Below are positions 1-8,620 of a stretch of DNA of 64,000 bases, piece after piece. The DNA comes from an uncultured Eubacteriales bacterium (GTDB taxonomy: Bacteria > Bacillota > Clostridia > Oscillospirales > CAG-382). The stretch covers positions 1 to 64,000 of the forward strand of contig CAKSDR010000001.1 in the NCBI GenBank assembly GCA_934446095.1, given 5' to 3'. Under the pieces are notes generated by a model that was not told where the DNA came from, made no database searches, and saw only the letters and a program-made list of their open reading frames with translations. Position 1 is the stretch's first letter. Every line of letters begins with the position of its first letter. A program made the translations under genes and the position numbers.

Positions 1-1116
1 GTATTTTTGATACGCACCGTATCCGTCTGTAAGCACCTCGGCAATGGGGAGCATCGTATAGTCCTCGGTGATCACATGGCTTGTGCTGATGTTGCGCACA
101 TCGCTGTAAAAAGCGGTGAGAAGATCAAGTTTTCTTAATTTCAGATTGCAGTTGAGATGCTGCGCTGCAGGGTAGTAGGGTGACACCGAACCGTCGGGAG
201 CAAGCTGCGCTTTTGTGTTGCTGTCATCCAAAGGCTCCGAAGCATACACGATCTCATAAAATGCACAGTTGGTCATCAGAATGTTCCGGTTAAAAAGGCG
301 CACCGGAGTTTCGCCGGCAAGTTCAGACAACTCCAAATCAAAGGCAATATACTCACGCCAGTTCATATCCCGATACCAATTCCAGCCGGTTGTACCCTTA
401 TCAAGGTATTTGCCCGAAAAGAGTAAACTTACTTTATCGCCGGTAATGGCGATTGTCGGAATTCCGTTGTCATAGACTTTGTCGGCATTTAAGTATTTAT
501 CTGTGTGATCTTCGAGAGTTTTCCCGTCGGCGGAGTAGCGGTATACCTTTTTAAAAAGCGGATACTGCGTACTGTCAAGCGGGGTTGTCGAGAAAGGTAT
601 GCCGCTTAGTTTATAACCTGTTCCGTCTTTTAGGTACATGCTTCCCATTTCACCGTCATATGTAAGATGCCAATACATAACATCTTTTCCGGGTAATGTG
701 CCGAGTTCCTGAATGTTTTTTCCGTTTGCAAGAACTGAGTTAAAGTTTGCCTGATACAATTTTCCATTGGATACCACAAGGTCGTTGATGGTTGTGCTGT
801 AGCTGTGGTCAAGATTGCAGTCAAACTCGGTGTACTCATTTATAATGCCCTCGCCGCCGATGAATTTTTTGTAATCCGATTGGTCATACGATTTTCCGCG
901 CTCTTTGAGAAGAGCCTGCTCCAGTGTTACCGGATCAGCCTGAGTTGAGGCATTCTGTGAGGAATCCGGTTTTGGATCGTCATTTACCGGCGGATTTTTC
1001 GCGGAGTCTTTGGCACAGCCGCATAGCATAAAACTTACAAGCAGAACTGCAACGGCAATTTTCAAAAACATGCGGTTGGCATGCCACATGTTCGGGTATA
1101 AGCGTTTGAGTCGCAT
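1..1116 (-). CDS. Putative lipoprotein, C-terminal part cut by window edge
   Basis: This reading frame is open from the ATG at 1116 to base 1 (372 codons) and has no stop, so the gene continues beyond the left edge. The start was chosen because GGAGG lies 8 bases upstream; another ATG at 1121 is out of frame and stops after 19 codons. Residues 1-33 form a basic-hydrophobic signal ending in a lipobox-like LCGC, which places the lipid-bearing cysteine at residue 34, followed by a Pro/Asp/Ser-rich linker. The rest is a soluble extracytoplasmic domain rich in Tyr, Asp and Gly that I do not recognise; it could be a DUF-type or DUF5050-like sensor/binding protein. It lies downstream of a membrane LuxR regulator in the same direction, so regulation by that protein is a reasonable inference. 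Lipoprotein call firm, function unknown. Confidence 0.75.
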   Translation of the reverse strand, partial: MRLKRLYPNMWHANRMFLKIAVAVLLVSFMLCGCAKDSAKNPPVNDDPKPDSSQNASTQADPVTLEQALLKERGKSYDQSDYKKFIGGEGIINEYTEFDCNLDHSYSTTINDLVVSNGKLYQANFNSVLANGKNIQELGTLPGKDVMYWHLTYDGEMGSMYLKDGTGYKLSGIPFSTTPLDSTQYPLFKKVYRYSADGKTLEDHTDKYLNADKVYDNGIPTIAITGDKVSLLFSGKYLDKGTTGWNWYRDMNWREYIAFDLELSELAGETPVRLFNRNILMTNCAFYEIVYASEPLDDSNTKAQLAPDGSVSPYYPAAQHLNCNLKLRKLDLLTAFYSDVRNISTSHVITEDYTMLPIAEVLTDGYGAYQKY

Positions 1117-1148
1117 TTCATGTTCCTCCAAAGTTACTTTATATAATG

Positions 1149-1178
1149 ATTATATTAAACAAAGCGCTTTCGTGTATA
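1149..1178 (-). promoter_or_regulatory. Candidate promoter with cre-like palindrome for the lipoprotein gene
   Basis: Read on the minus strand, a perfect TATAAT lies at 1154-1149, about 33 bases before the ATG. The -35 position (around 1172-1177) is poor. Between them is the palindrome AAAGCGCTTT (1161-1170), which resembles the core of a CcpA cre site and would overlap bound polymerase. The -10 is seen directly; the operator role is inference. Confidence 0.4.
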
Positions 1179-1183
1179 TAAGG

Positions 1184-1230
1184 GAAGTCCGCCATTTTTG
1201 AAAAAATGAGGTGGCGGACTTCCGCCATTT
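1184..1230. repeat. Inverted repeat plus direct repeat built on TCCGCCA
   Basis: An 11-base perfect inverted repeat, GAAGTCCGCCA at 1184-1194 and its complement at 1212-1222, is followed at once by a third copy of the motif (TCCGCCATTT at 1221-1230, repeating 1189-1198). There is no T-run on either side, so it does not read as a terminator. It sits upstream of the lipoprotein promoter and downstream of the LuxR-type gene, which makes it a candidate operator for that regulator. Confidence 0.55.
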
Positions 1231-1260
1231 AAAAAACTGCAAAAAAATGATGTCCGGAAA

Positions 1261-1290
1261 TAAAAAAACTTCCCGCATGCTGCGGGAAGT
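1261..1290 (-). terminator. Intrinsic terminator of the membrane LuxR gene
   Basis: A perfect 10-base stem (ACTTCCCGCA 1268-1277 with 1281-1290) and 3-base loop is followed on the minus strand by a run of T (1267-1262). It lies 15 bases after the stop codon of the regulator gene. Confidence 0.85.
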
Positions 1291-1304
1291 AAAGATATAG
1301 TCTG

Positions 1305-2732
1305 TTATGCGTTATTGTAAAGGTATACAAGACCTATTCGTGATTTTGCACCGGTTTTTTCATATATTGCAGAAACATATCGTTCGAGTGTACGCCTTGA
1401 TACATATAATCGGTCGGCTATTGCCTGAAGTCCGTCCTCGGTGTTTACGAGAAGTCCCAAAACTTCGGTTTCTCTCGGTGTAAGCGAGAATTTACCAGAC
1501 AGTTTTTGGAGCCGTTCAAGGTCGTTTAAATCGTCATTGTCTTTCTTTGCAATATTGTTGAAGAAAGATTTTCGTTTGTTTGTATAAAAAAGTGCCGAAA
1601 TGCTGGTCAGTACAAACAAAAGCAGTTCAATAATTATAATTGCAATATTATTGCCGGAATTTAAAAGCGAAAGTGAGCCTGCGGTGATTGCGACAGCAAC
1701 AAAATTATTAATTGCTCTGCCAAGCCCTGCCCACAATTTCGGAGTTTTTGTATATCGTGCAATCTCCATAAAAGAAGAAGTGAAGAAAACCGCAAAAAAT
1801 CCTGCGGACAGATAAAAAATGATAAGGCCTATCACAAACGGACCTGAAAATTGAAGAATTACAAGGCAGGCAGTGGACAGAATCATCACGCAGTACATGA
1901 TTATACTCATATATTTTCTGTCGGCAATGTCAAATAGAAATCCTGCAGAAAGCGCACTGAGCGCGAGGAGTATCCGCGGCCATTGTCCGATATTCATGAT
2001 TCTGTTTGCGTGGTATAGGGTAACTGCGTTATCAAGTGTGCTGAAAACGCATGTCATAAGCGCAACGAAAATAACCAGAAACATGCCGGTTTTCAAGACG
2101 GCCTTGCCGTTGTCTTCATCATTTGAATCCGGGAGGGCAGGAACAATACTGTTTTTCTCAGCCTTTGTAAGCATAATAGCAAGTATCAGTAAAAAAATCG
2201 AAAGAATCGTTGCTTCAGCCATATCTGAGCGTATAAGATTATTGTTTATGAACTGAAGAACGGTACCTAACATATAGGAAATGCCAGTAAGACGTGCTAC
2301 ATGCGTATTGTTTTCCATGAGGCAAAGGGATTTATAAAACACGGCGCTTCCGAACACGCCCAGAATCAGGAACAGCAAAAGCCCAAGGCACAAGGTAACA
2401 GTGTAAGAAGTGTAATGGCAAATCATGTAAAGACAGGCTATGGAAATGACAGCGAAACCTATTGAAAATGCAGTCTGCAGATTTTCTTTGCAAATCCTGC
2501 TGAAAAGCGGATAAAGAACAAACCCGACCGCGCTTATGCCAAGCGCATAGTTTTGCAATACCACCGATCTGTCGCCCGGCACAATATGGGAAATTCTGTT
2601 GACGAATAAAAACTCCGTGCCCAGAAACAAAAAGGTAAAAATGCTCATAAGCGCAATAATTTTTGTATAGGGAATTGCGTTTTCGCTGTTAAAAGCATTG
2701 CTTTGTCTGATTCTTTTAAAAATGCCATTCAT
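1305..2732 (-). CDS. Membrane-spanning LuxR-family transcriptional regulator
   Basis: The protein (about 475 residues) has roughly twelve hydrophobic segments over residues 20-390, laid out like an MFS transporter, and a C-terminal GerE/LuxR helix-turn-helix (last 65 residues, with LTPRETEVLGLL and the recognition stretch YVSRRTLERYVSAIYEKTG). Such fusions are known from Eggerthellaceae and Clostridia, where a membrane-embedded sensor controls neighbouring genes. I chose the ATG at 2732 because GAGG lies 8 bases upstream; the in-frame TTG two codons earlier has no usable spacing. The ligand is unknown. The gene ends with its own terminator and is followed by a lipoprotein gene with a repeat-rich upstream region, its most likely target. 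Confidence 0.88.
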   Translation of the reverse strand: MNGIFKRIRQSNAFNSENAIPYTKIIALMSIFTFLFLGTEFLFVNRISHIVPGDRSVVLQNYALGISAVGFVLYPLFSRICKENLQTAFSIGFAVISIACLYMICHYTSYTVTLCLGLLLFLILGVFGSAVFYKSLCLMENNTHVARLTGISYMLGTVLQFINNNLIRSDMAEATILSIFLLILAIMLTKAEKNSIVPALPDSNDEDNGKAVLKTGMFLVIFVALMTCVFSTLDNAVTLYHANRIMNIGQWPRILLALSALSAGFLFDIADRKYMSIIMYCVMILSTACLVILQFSGPFVIGLIIFYLSAGFFAVFFTSSFMEIARYTKTPKLWAGLGRAINNFVAVAITAGSLSLLNSGNNIAIIIIELLLFVLTSISALFYTNKRKSFFNNIAKKDNDDLNDLERLQKLSGKFSLTPRETEVLGLLVNTEDGLQAIADRLYVSRRTLERYVSAIYEKTGAKSRIGLVYLYNNA

Positions 2733-2849
2733 AGTCAAAACCTCATCATAGGTACAAATTCCATAATATCATTCGGTACGGGTTTGCCGCTTCAATTTTA
2801 TCTGCCGAATAATTGTGACCTTCAGTCTGAATTTTTATAATATAACGGC

Positions 2850-3380
2850 TTAATTACGGCGTGTTTTTATATCCGAAAGACTGATATCAAAAATTTTTTC
2901 ATAGTCGGAAGGACCGTCGGGGAAAAAAGCATGAAATTTGCGGTTGGATGCCGAAAGCATATATTCAACGCTTTGGTAGTCGCATTCGAATATAATACAG
3001 AAAAAATTTCCTGTATGGGCAAGGGAAGCAATTTCTTCCCGCGTTTTCATGTCAAGATATGAAAGGGAGTCCCCTCCGATTTCCATGCATTTGTTTATGC
3101 ATTCTTCTTTTGCAAGTTTGTCTTTGATAAAAAAGAATATATCCTTGCCGGTAACATCGCTTTCCGGAACGGAACAGAGTTGAATGCGTATTGCTCCGGG
3201 CATTTTGAAGGAATTTTCTGCAATAAAAGCAGCGCCGGTTTTGCCGTCGCGGCAATCTCTTGAAATTTCGCCGGCAACCGCGGGACTTTCCGCAATGCAG
3301 TTTTCGGGAACTGTTACATTGTCAAAAGCACAAAACTTTTTCCCAAGATTTTTATATAGTATTTTTTGAAGTATGTTCAT
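2850..3380 (-). CDS. Uncharacterised protein at the end of the superoperon
   Basis: A 176-residue soluble protein with no signal peptide or membrane segment. I do not recognise a family. It contains six cysteines, an alternating charged central helix (around KDKLAKEECINKCMEIGG) and an aromatic C-terminal part (NFFCIIFECDYQSVEYML). Its ATG is 5 bases after the thiN stop, with AGGA at 9 bases, so it is cotranscribed with thiN and rsgA. Being the last gene of the run, it may be lineage-specific. No transfer signature is evident from base composition by eye. Confidence 0.7.
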   Translation of the reverse strand: MNILQKILYKNLGKKFCAFDNVTVPENCIAESPAVAGEISRDCRDGKTGAAFIAENSFKMPGAIRIQLCSVPESDVTGKDIFFFIKDKLAKEECINKCMEIGGDSLSYLDMKTREEIASLAHTGNFFCIIFECDYQSVEYMLSASNRKFHAFFPDGPSDYEKIFDISLSDIKTRRN

Positions 3381-3385
3381 AAGAT

Positions 3386-4045
3386 TCAGTCCTGCGATTC
3401 AACAATAAAGAAATTTCCAAAGTCAACACTTATAACGGCGTTTTCCTGCGACAATTCATTTGATATTGTAATTGCATTTTTCCGGTATATTACGGCGTTG
3501 CACAGAGGATACTTGAACCCTGTCATTGTGACGCCGGAGAGTTTTTCGTCAATCGGAATTACAGAAATATATTTGTATGAAAAATCCGGCTTATAAAAAA
3601 CAGACTTGTTTTTATCTGGAATGTATATTCTGTTTTTGCCGTTCGTTATTACTGCAAAGGCATTGTTTTCCCTTATGTGCTGAAGCATGAAAATATTTGA
3701 AAGCGTGTGGTCAAGCCTTCCGCCGAGTCCTCCGAGAATACGGATGTCGCAAAAACCGTGGTTTATGGCGCAGTTTACCGCAATCATAGTATCCGTATCG
3801 TCTTTTTCCGGAGCGCAGAAAGAAAATGAGGCGCTCGGAAACATTTTTACGGCTTTTTCTTTGTTTTCCGAATCCATGTCGCCGAGTATTATATTAGGAC
3901 AAAGTTCTTTATTAAAAGATAAAAGGTTTTTGCAGCCGGAATCTGCGGCAATTATAAAACTGTTTTTATCGGGCGAATCGGATTTTGAAACATATTCCGG
4001 ATAAAATTCTTTTCCGCCTGTAAATATAAAACATTTTTCGTTCAC
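3386..4045 (-). CDS. thiN: Thiamine diphosphokinase
   Basis: Transfers pyrophosphate from ATP to thiamine to make thiamine diphosphate in the cytosol. The 219-residue protein carries the family signatures GDMDS, DDTDT and GGRLDH in the expected order in the N-terminal catalytic domain, followed by the beta-rich thiamine-binding domain. The GTG at 4045 gives the usual family length and lies 5 bases after the rsgA stop; a longer in-frame reading would run into rsgA and add residues the family lacks. It works with the riboswitch-controlled thiamine transporter gene at 19446-20018, together suggesting thiamine salvage. In many Clostridia rpe sits between rsgA and thiN; here it does not. Confidence 0.92.
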   Translation of the reverse strand: MNEKCFIFTGGKEFYPEYVSKSDSPDKNSFIIAADSGCKNLLSFNKELCPNIILGDMDSENKEKAVKMFPSASFSFCAPEKDDTDTMIAVNCAINHGFCDIRILGGLGGRLDHTLSNIFMLQHIRENNAFAVITNGKNRIYIPDKNKSVFYKPDFSYKYISVIPIDEKLSGVTMTGFKYPLCNAVIYRKNAITISNELSQENAVISVDFGNFFIVESQD

Positions 4046-4049
4046 AGTA

Positions 4050-4958
4050 TCAGTCCCATGTGTTTTTATTTTTGAGTTCAAAATATAAATTTTTAAAGCT
4101 TTCGTGCCGCGTTTTTTCAATTTTTCCCGAATCTACAGCGGATAAAACGCTGCATCCGTCTTCACATATATGCGTGCAGTCGGAATATTTGCAGGAATGA
4201 GAGTATTTTTCTATATCCGGAAAAGAAGAAAGGAGATGCTCCTTCGGAATAAGATTGAATTTTGCGATTTCAAGCATGCTGAATCCCGGGGTGTCGGCAA
4301 TATATGTATCGTCGGAAATTTTGTATAGTTCCGTACATCTTGTCGTGTGTCTGCCTCGGTTTATTTTTTTGCTGAGCGTGTTTGTCTGAAGATTGAGATC
4401 AGGAAAAAGACAGTTTATAAGACTGGATTTTCCGACTCCCGATGTGCCTGTAAAAAAACACGTTTTCCCTTTTATAAAATTTTTGATATAATCCAGGTTT
4501 TCCGAGTATTCTTCCGGAATTTTGGACGATATAAAGGTGGTTTTAAAACCCGAATTGCGATATATGTCGCAGAGTTTTCCGGGATTTTCAATATCGGACT
4601 TGCTGACTGCAAGCAAAACTTCGATATTGTTGTATACCGCAACGCACAGCATTTTGTCAAGCAGATAAAGGTCGGTATCGGGATTTGCGGCGGCCGCAAC
4701 GATTATGAGCGAGTCAATGTTCGCACTTTGCGGGCGTACAAGAAAGTTTTTCCTTTTTTCGATTTCAATTATGAACCCGCCGCCTTCTTTTATGGGTTCA
4801 AACAATACAAAATCTCCGGGGACCGGCACAATTTTATCTTTGCGGAAACTGCCTTTTGCGCGACATTCGATTATTGAAAAAACGGGCAGACTTCCGCAGG
4901 ACAGAACTTCAACGCTGTAAAGTCCGCCCGTTCCTTTTACTATTCTTCCTTTTTCCAT
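4050..4958 (-). CDS. rsgA: Ribosome small subunit-dependent GTPase A
   Basis: A circularly permuted GTPase that assists late maturation of the 30S subunit. The 302-residue protein has an N-terminal OB fold, then the permuted G motifs: NIDSLIIVAA region, G4-type SKSD, P-loop GTSGVGKSSLIN, switch motif RGRHTT and DTPGF, and ends with the zinc-knuckle pattern CKYSDCTHICEDGC. It follows prkC by six bases without a strong ribosome binding site, so translation is probably coupled to the kinase. In Bacillus RsgA is phosphorylated by PrkC, consistent with this neighbourhood. Confidence 0.95.
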   Translation of the reverse strand: MEKGRIVKGTGGLYSVEVLSCGSLPVFSIIECRAKGSFRKDKIVPVPGDFVLFEPIKEGGGFIIEIEKRKNFLVRPQSANIDSLIIVAAAANPDTDLYLLDKMLCVAVYNNIEVLLAVSKSDIENPGKLCDIYRNSGFKTTFISSKIPEEYSENLDYIKNFIKGKTCFFTGTSGVGKSSLINCLFPDLNLQTNTLSKKINRGRHTTRCTELYKISDDTYIADTPGFSMLEIAKFNLIPKEHLLSSFPDIEKYSHSCKYSDCTHICEDGCSVLSAVDSGKIEKTRHESFKNLYFELKNKNTWD

Positions 4959-4964
4959 TGCAGG

Positions 4965-6713
4965 TTAAGTTTCAACAGGTTCATCGGAATTACCCATGTC
5001 GCTGTTGGTGTCGGGATTGTTTTCATTGCGGTCCTCCGGCGGAGTTGTTTCTTTCTTCCCCAAACTTACGGTAAGGTTTGCTTTTGTGAGGTTTTCATAA
5101 ACTGTCTGGCCTACGGACAGACTGGATTTTATAACCGTCCCTTCGGGTGAAGATGATTCTTCATAGGTAATGTCGCCTATTTTAATATTAAGGCGGGTAA
5201 GTGTGCGCTTTGCTTCGTCAAGAGACATTCCTACAACGGCGGGGGCAAGTACGGTTTTTATTTCTTTGCCCTTGCTTACATAAATTGTAATTTTATCTCC
5301 TGCCGTAACGGTATCTCCCGCTTCGGGTGAGGTTTTGATAACATATCCGTCGAGAACCGTGTCGTCATACTGCTGCACAATTTCACATTCAAGTCCCAGG
5401 TTTTCAAGATCAATTTTTGCTTCTCTGTAATCGGTAAGAGCGCAGTTCGGAAGTGAAATGCTGTCGGGACCTTTGTTTACTGTCAAAGTCAGGTCATAAT
5501 ATTGTTTTTCGGCGTCAAGTTTCCTTATGGAATCCGCTTCGGGGTCCTGGGAAGTGATTTCACCGACTTCTTTGTCCGAAAGAGAAACGTATTTTATATC
5601 AAGAACATTGAATTTTTTATTCTTAAGGTCTTCAATAAGATCGTCGCTGTATATTTGGCCGACAAGATTCGGAATCAAAATATCCGAAGAGGTGTCGTTT
5701 TTTCCGGAAACCAAAACGTTATATAATATTACGGCGGCAGAAATTATCGCAACGACAAAAAACGCAAGTGTAATTCCGGTGACAACAGGAAAAATCGCAG
5801 ACTTCCCGTCAAAGAATTTTTTGATGCCGAAACGTTTTTTCGGTTCGTCGTGGGAGTGATCCGTAAATATTGTTTCGGGGTTTGCAAATATTACTTCAAG
5901 GGCTTTTGCCATTGTTTTACATGATGAAAAACGGCAGACAGGGTCTTTTTCCATAGATTTTAAAATTATTTGTTCAAGTCCGCATGGGATATTGGGATTT
6001 AATTCCCGAACGGGCTTCGGGGTGTCGTTTATCTGCATCATGGCAACAGCCACGGGGGATTCTGCCGTAAACGGGAGCGTTCCCGAGGTCATCTCATAAA
6101 GCATTACTCCGACAGAGTATATATCAGAGTAAAAACCTACGGGCTTTCCGCTTGCCTGCTCGGGACTTATATAATTTACGGTGCCTATAGCCTTATCGGT
6201 CATTGTAATTGACTCGGAAGTCGGAATTTTTGCAATTCCGAAATCGGTAACCTTTATTATGCCGTCTTTTGTGAGCATGACATTCTGCGGTTTCATGTCG
6301 CGGTGGATGATATTTTTTGAGTGCGCGTGCTCAAGCGCAGAAAGAATCTGCTTTGTGTAATATACGGCTTCTTTCCACGCAAGAATATGCTTTGTGTCGA
6401 TATATTCTTTCAAGGTTATACCGTCGATATATTCCATTACAATATATTTTATGTCATTTTCGATTGCAACGTCGTAAATCTTTACGATATTCGGATGAGA
6501 AAGCATCGAAACGGCTTTCGATTCGTTTATAAAACGCTTTACCGCTTTGGTATCGTTTTTGTATTCATCGTTAAGAATTTTTACGGCGACGGTTCTGTGC
6601 ATAACTATATCTTCGGCCTTGAAAACATATGCCATGCCGCCGATGCCGATAAGGCTTTTAATGTTGTATCTTGCGTCGAAAGTTTTGTTTAAATACTGTT
6701 CATATCTCTTCAT
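4965..6713 (-). CDS. prkC: PASTA-domain Ser/Thr protein kinase
   Basis: A membrane receptor kinase that binds peptidoglycan fragments through PASTA repeats and controls growth, cell-wall metabolism and spore exit. Residues 1-270 are the kinase domain: glycine loop around 22-28, ATP-binding Lys45, catalytic HRD with Asp139 and DFG with Asp157. One transmembrane helix follows (about 307-335), then three extracellular PASTA repeats (about 345-555, beginning near LIPNLVGQ, SLPNCALT and LAPAVVGM) and a short acidic Pro/Asn tail. The count of three PASTA units is common in this class. The start has GGAGG five bases upstream. It pairs with the phosphatase gene directly before it. Confidence 0.96.
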   Translation of the reverse strand: MKRYEQYLNKTFDARYNIKSLIGIGGMAYVFKAEDIVMHRTVAVKILNDEYKNDTKAVKRFINESKAVSMLSHPNIVKIYDVAIENDIKYIVMEYIDGITLKEYIDTKHILAWKEAVYYTKQILSALEHAHSKNIIHRDMKPQNVMLTKDGIIKVTDFGIAKIPTSESITMTDKAIGTVNYISPEQASGKPVGFYSDIYSVGVMLYEMTSGTLPFTAESPVAVAMMQINDTPKPVRELNPNIPCGLEQIILKSMEKDPVCRFSSCKTMAKALEVIFANPETIFTDHSHDEPKKRFGIKKFFDGKSAIFPVVTGITLAFFVVAIISAAVILYNVLVSGKNDTSSDILIPNLVGQIYSDDLIEDLKNKKFNVLDIKYVSLSDKEVGEITSQDPEADSIRKLDAEKQYYDLTLTVNKGPDSISLPNCALTDYREAKIDLENLGLECEIVQQYDDTVLDGYVIKTSPEAGDTVTAGDKITIYVSKGKEIKTVLAPAVVGMSLDEAKRTLTRLNIKIGDITYEESSSPEGTVIKSSLSVGQTVYENLTKANLTVSLGKKETTPPEDRNENNPDTNSDMGNSDEPVET

Positions 6714-6730
6714 AAAAACCCTCCGGACAA

Positions 6731-7486
6731 TTACTGTTTGATAATAATGACTGTGATATTGTCACCGCCGCCGTTTTCGTTTGCGGTGTCAATAAGGACA
6801 GAGGACGCGGAATTTATGTCATAGTCTTTGTTTTTAAGTATAGTTTCAATAGTTTCGTCGGATACAAAGTTTGTAAGTCCGTCGGAACATAAAAGAACGT
6901 TGTTGTCTTTTACGGGTATTTTGAAAATATCTGCGGATACTTCTTTTTCTATTCCGAGAGCCCTTGTAATAACGTTTTTGTTGGGGTGATCAAGAGCCTG
7001 CTGCGGAGTGATTTTGCCGCTGTCTATAAGCAACTGCACATATGAATGATCGTGCGTGAGCTGCGAAAGTTTTTTGTTTTCCGAAAAAACATATAGTCTG
7101 CTGTCACCGATATTTACTATATAATAGTAATCTTTGTATATAAGACATGCGACAAGCGTTGTTCCCATTCCTTTTAAGTCATCATTCTCCAAAGCCTTTT
7201 TAAAAAGCGCTGAGTTTGCGCTTTTGCAGGCGCAGAGAAGCGACTGCTCGCAAAAACTGTCAGCCGGCATTTCCTCGTCTGACATTTTTTTGAATTTGTC
7301 GTAAAGGGAGGTTTTAAAAGTGTCGGCCGCAAGCGTGCTTGCAATGTTTCCGCCGGCAGCGCCGCCCATGCCGTCGCATAGGACGGCAAGAAAAACATTT
7401 TTGTTTTTATCAAGATATCCGGTAAAAAAACTGTCCTGATTTGAAGTTCTTTTTTTCCCAATATCGGTTTTTCCGCAGAATATCAT
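6731..7486 (-). CDS. prpC: PP2C-type protein phosphatase
   Basis: Removes phosphate from Ser/Thr targets of the partner kinase PrkC; metal-dependent. The 251-residue protein begins with the typical TDIGKKRTSNQD motif and contains CDGMGG, GDSRLY, and the C-terminal GGGDNITVI, which together supply the metal-binding aspartates. The ATG at 7486 was chosen because it begins just before the first conserved motif; a longer reading would overlap the end of rlmN. It lies 17 bases before prkC in the same operon. Confidence 0.95.
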   Translation of the reverse strand: MIFCGKTDIGKKRTSNQDSFFTGYLDKNKNVFLAVLCDGMGGAAGGNIASTLAADTFKTSLYDKFKKMSDEEMPADSFCEQSLLCACKSANSALFKKALENDDLKGMGTTLVACLIYKDYYYIVNIGDSRLYVFSENKKLSQLTHDHSYVQLLIDSGKITPQQALDHPNKNVITRALGIEKEVSADIFKIPVKDNNVLLCSDGLTNFVSDETIETILKNKDYDINSASSVLIDTANENGGGDNITVIIIKQ

Positions 7487-7538
7487 AAAACTAATACCTT
7501 TTATCACAGGATAGTGAATAATCCTTTCAGTATGGATT

Positions 7539-8603
7539 TTACAGTTTGTTTTCAAGTTTTGAAGCACGCAACTGGCCGCATGATGCGTCAATGTCGGAAC
7601 CGAGTTTGCGCCTTACAGTGACTGTAATATTGTTTTTTTCCAAAATATGTGAAAAGTTTTTTATGGAATCTGAATAACTTTTGTCAAAATTTCTGTCTTT
7701 TACTTTATTTAAAGGGATAAGATTTACGTGGCACAGCAGTCCGCGCAGCAGTTTTATAAGCATTGTCGCACACTCTTTTGTGTCGTTTTCTCCTCTTATC
7801 ATCGTATATTCAAAGGATATGCGGCGTCCGCCGTTTTTTATATGGTTTCTGCATGCCGAAATCAGTTCGTCGAGATTGTATTTTTTTGCTACCGGCATCA
7901 GTTTTTCACGCATCTTTTGATTTGGAGCATGAAGCGAAATCGAAAGCGTTACCGGAAAATTGTATTTTGAAAACTCAACAATCTTGTCGGCAATGCCGCA
8001 GGTGGATATAGAAATGTGACGGTATCCTATGCAGAGTCCGTCCTTGTCGTTTACAAGCGTCAGAAATTTTATTACATTGTCAAAATTGTCAAAAGGCTCA
8101 CCTATACCCATCATAACAATATTTGATATTTTTTCGCCGGTGTCTTTTGCGGCGGCAATTACCTGCCCGAGAATTTCGGAAGGAGTAAGGTTTCTTGAAA
8201 ATCCCGAGATGGTTGACGCGCAGAATCTGCATCCCATCCGGCAACCTGCCTGGGAAGAAATGCATATTGTATTGCCGTGATTATACCGCATAAATACGCT
8301 TTCTATGCATTCTCCGTCATAAAGGGCAAAAAGATATTTTATTGTCCCGTCAATTTTTGATACAAATTTTTTGTAAATTTTCGGAGTGGCAATGTATGCT
8401 TCTTCGCAAAGTACGGTTCTGAGGTTTGCCGGCAGGTTTGACATGTTGGCAAAAGAATCGACTCCCGACATAAGCCATGAAAAAATCTGCTTTGCCCTGA
8501 AAGATTCGATTTTTATGTTTCTTCTTTGCGAAATATCTGATAAAAATTCTGATATTTCGGGGATAGTCAGACTTAAAATGTCTTTTTTCTGAAAAGTTTC
8601 CAT
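7539..8603 (-). CDS. rlmN: 23S rRNA (adenine2503-C2) and tRNA methyltransferase
   Basis: A radical SAM enzyme that methylates A2503 of 23S rRNA and A37 of some tRNAs. The 354-residue protein has the N-terminal helical RNA-binding part, the radical SAM cluster motif CRMGCRFC (Cys121, Cys125, Cys128) and the C-terminal catalytic cysteine in ASCGQL. Length matches the family. It is in the usual place between rsmB and prpC. Confidence 0.96.
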   Translation of the reverse strand: METFQKKDILSLTIPEISEFLSDISQRRNIKIESFRAKQIFSWLMSGVDSFANMSNLPANLRTVLCEEAYIATPKIYKKFVSKIDGTIKYLFALYDGECIESVFMRYNHGNTICISSQAGCRMGCRFCASTISGFSRNLTPSEILGQVIAAAKDTGEKISNIVMMGIGEPFDNFDNVIKFLTLVNDKDGLCIGYRHISISTCGIADKIVEFSKYNFPVTLSISLHAPNQKMREKLMPVAKKYNLDELISACRNHIKNGGRRISFEYTMIRGENDTKECATMLIKLLRGLLCHVNLIPLNKVKDRNFDKSYSDSIKNFSHILEKNNITVTVRRKLGSDIDASCGQLRASKLENKL

Positions 8604-8620
8604 TTTCGGTTCGCTTTCGT

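Noticed and set aside
1184..1222. Second terminator of the LuxR-type gene
   Set aside because: No T-run follows the stem on either strand, and a proper terminator already lies at 1261-1290.
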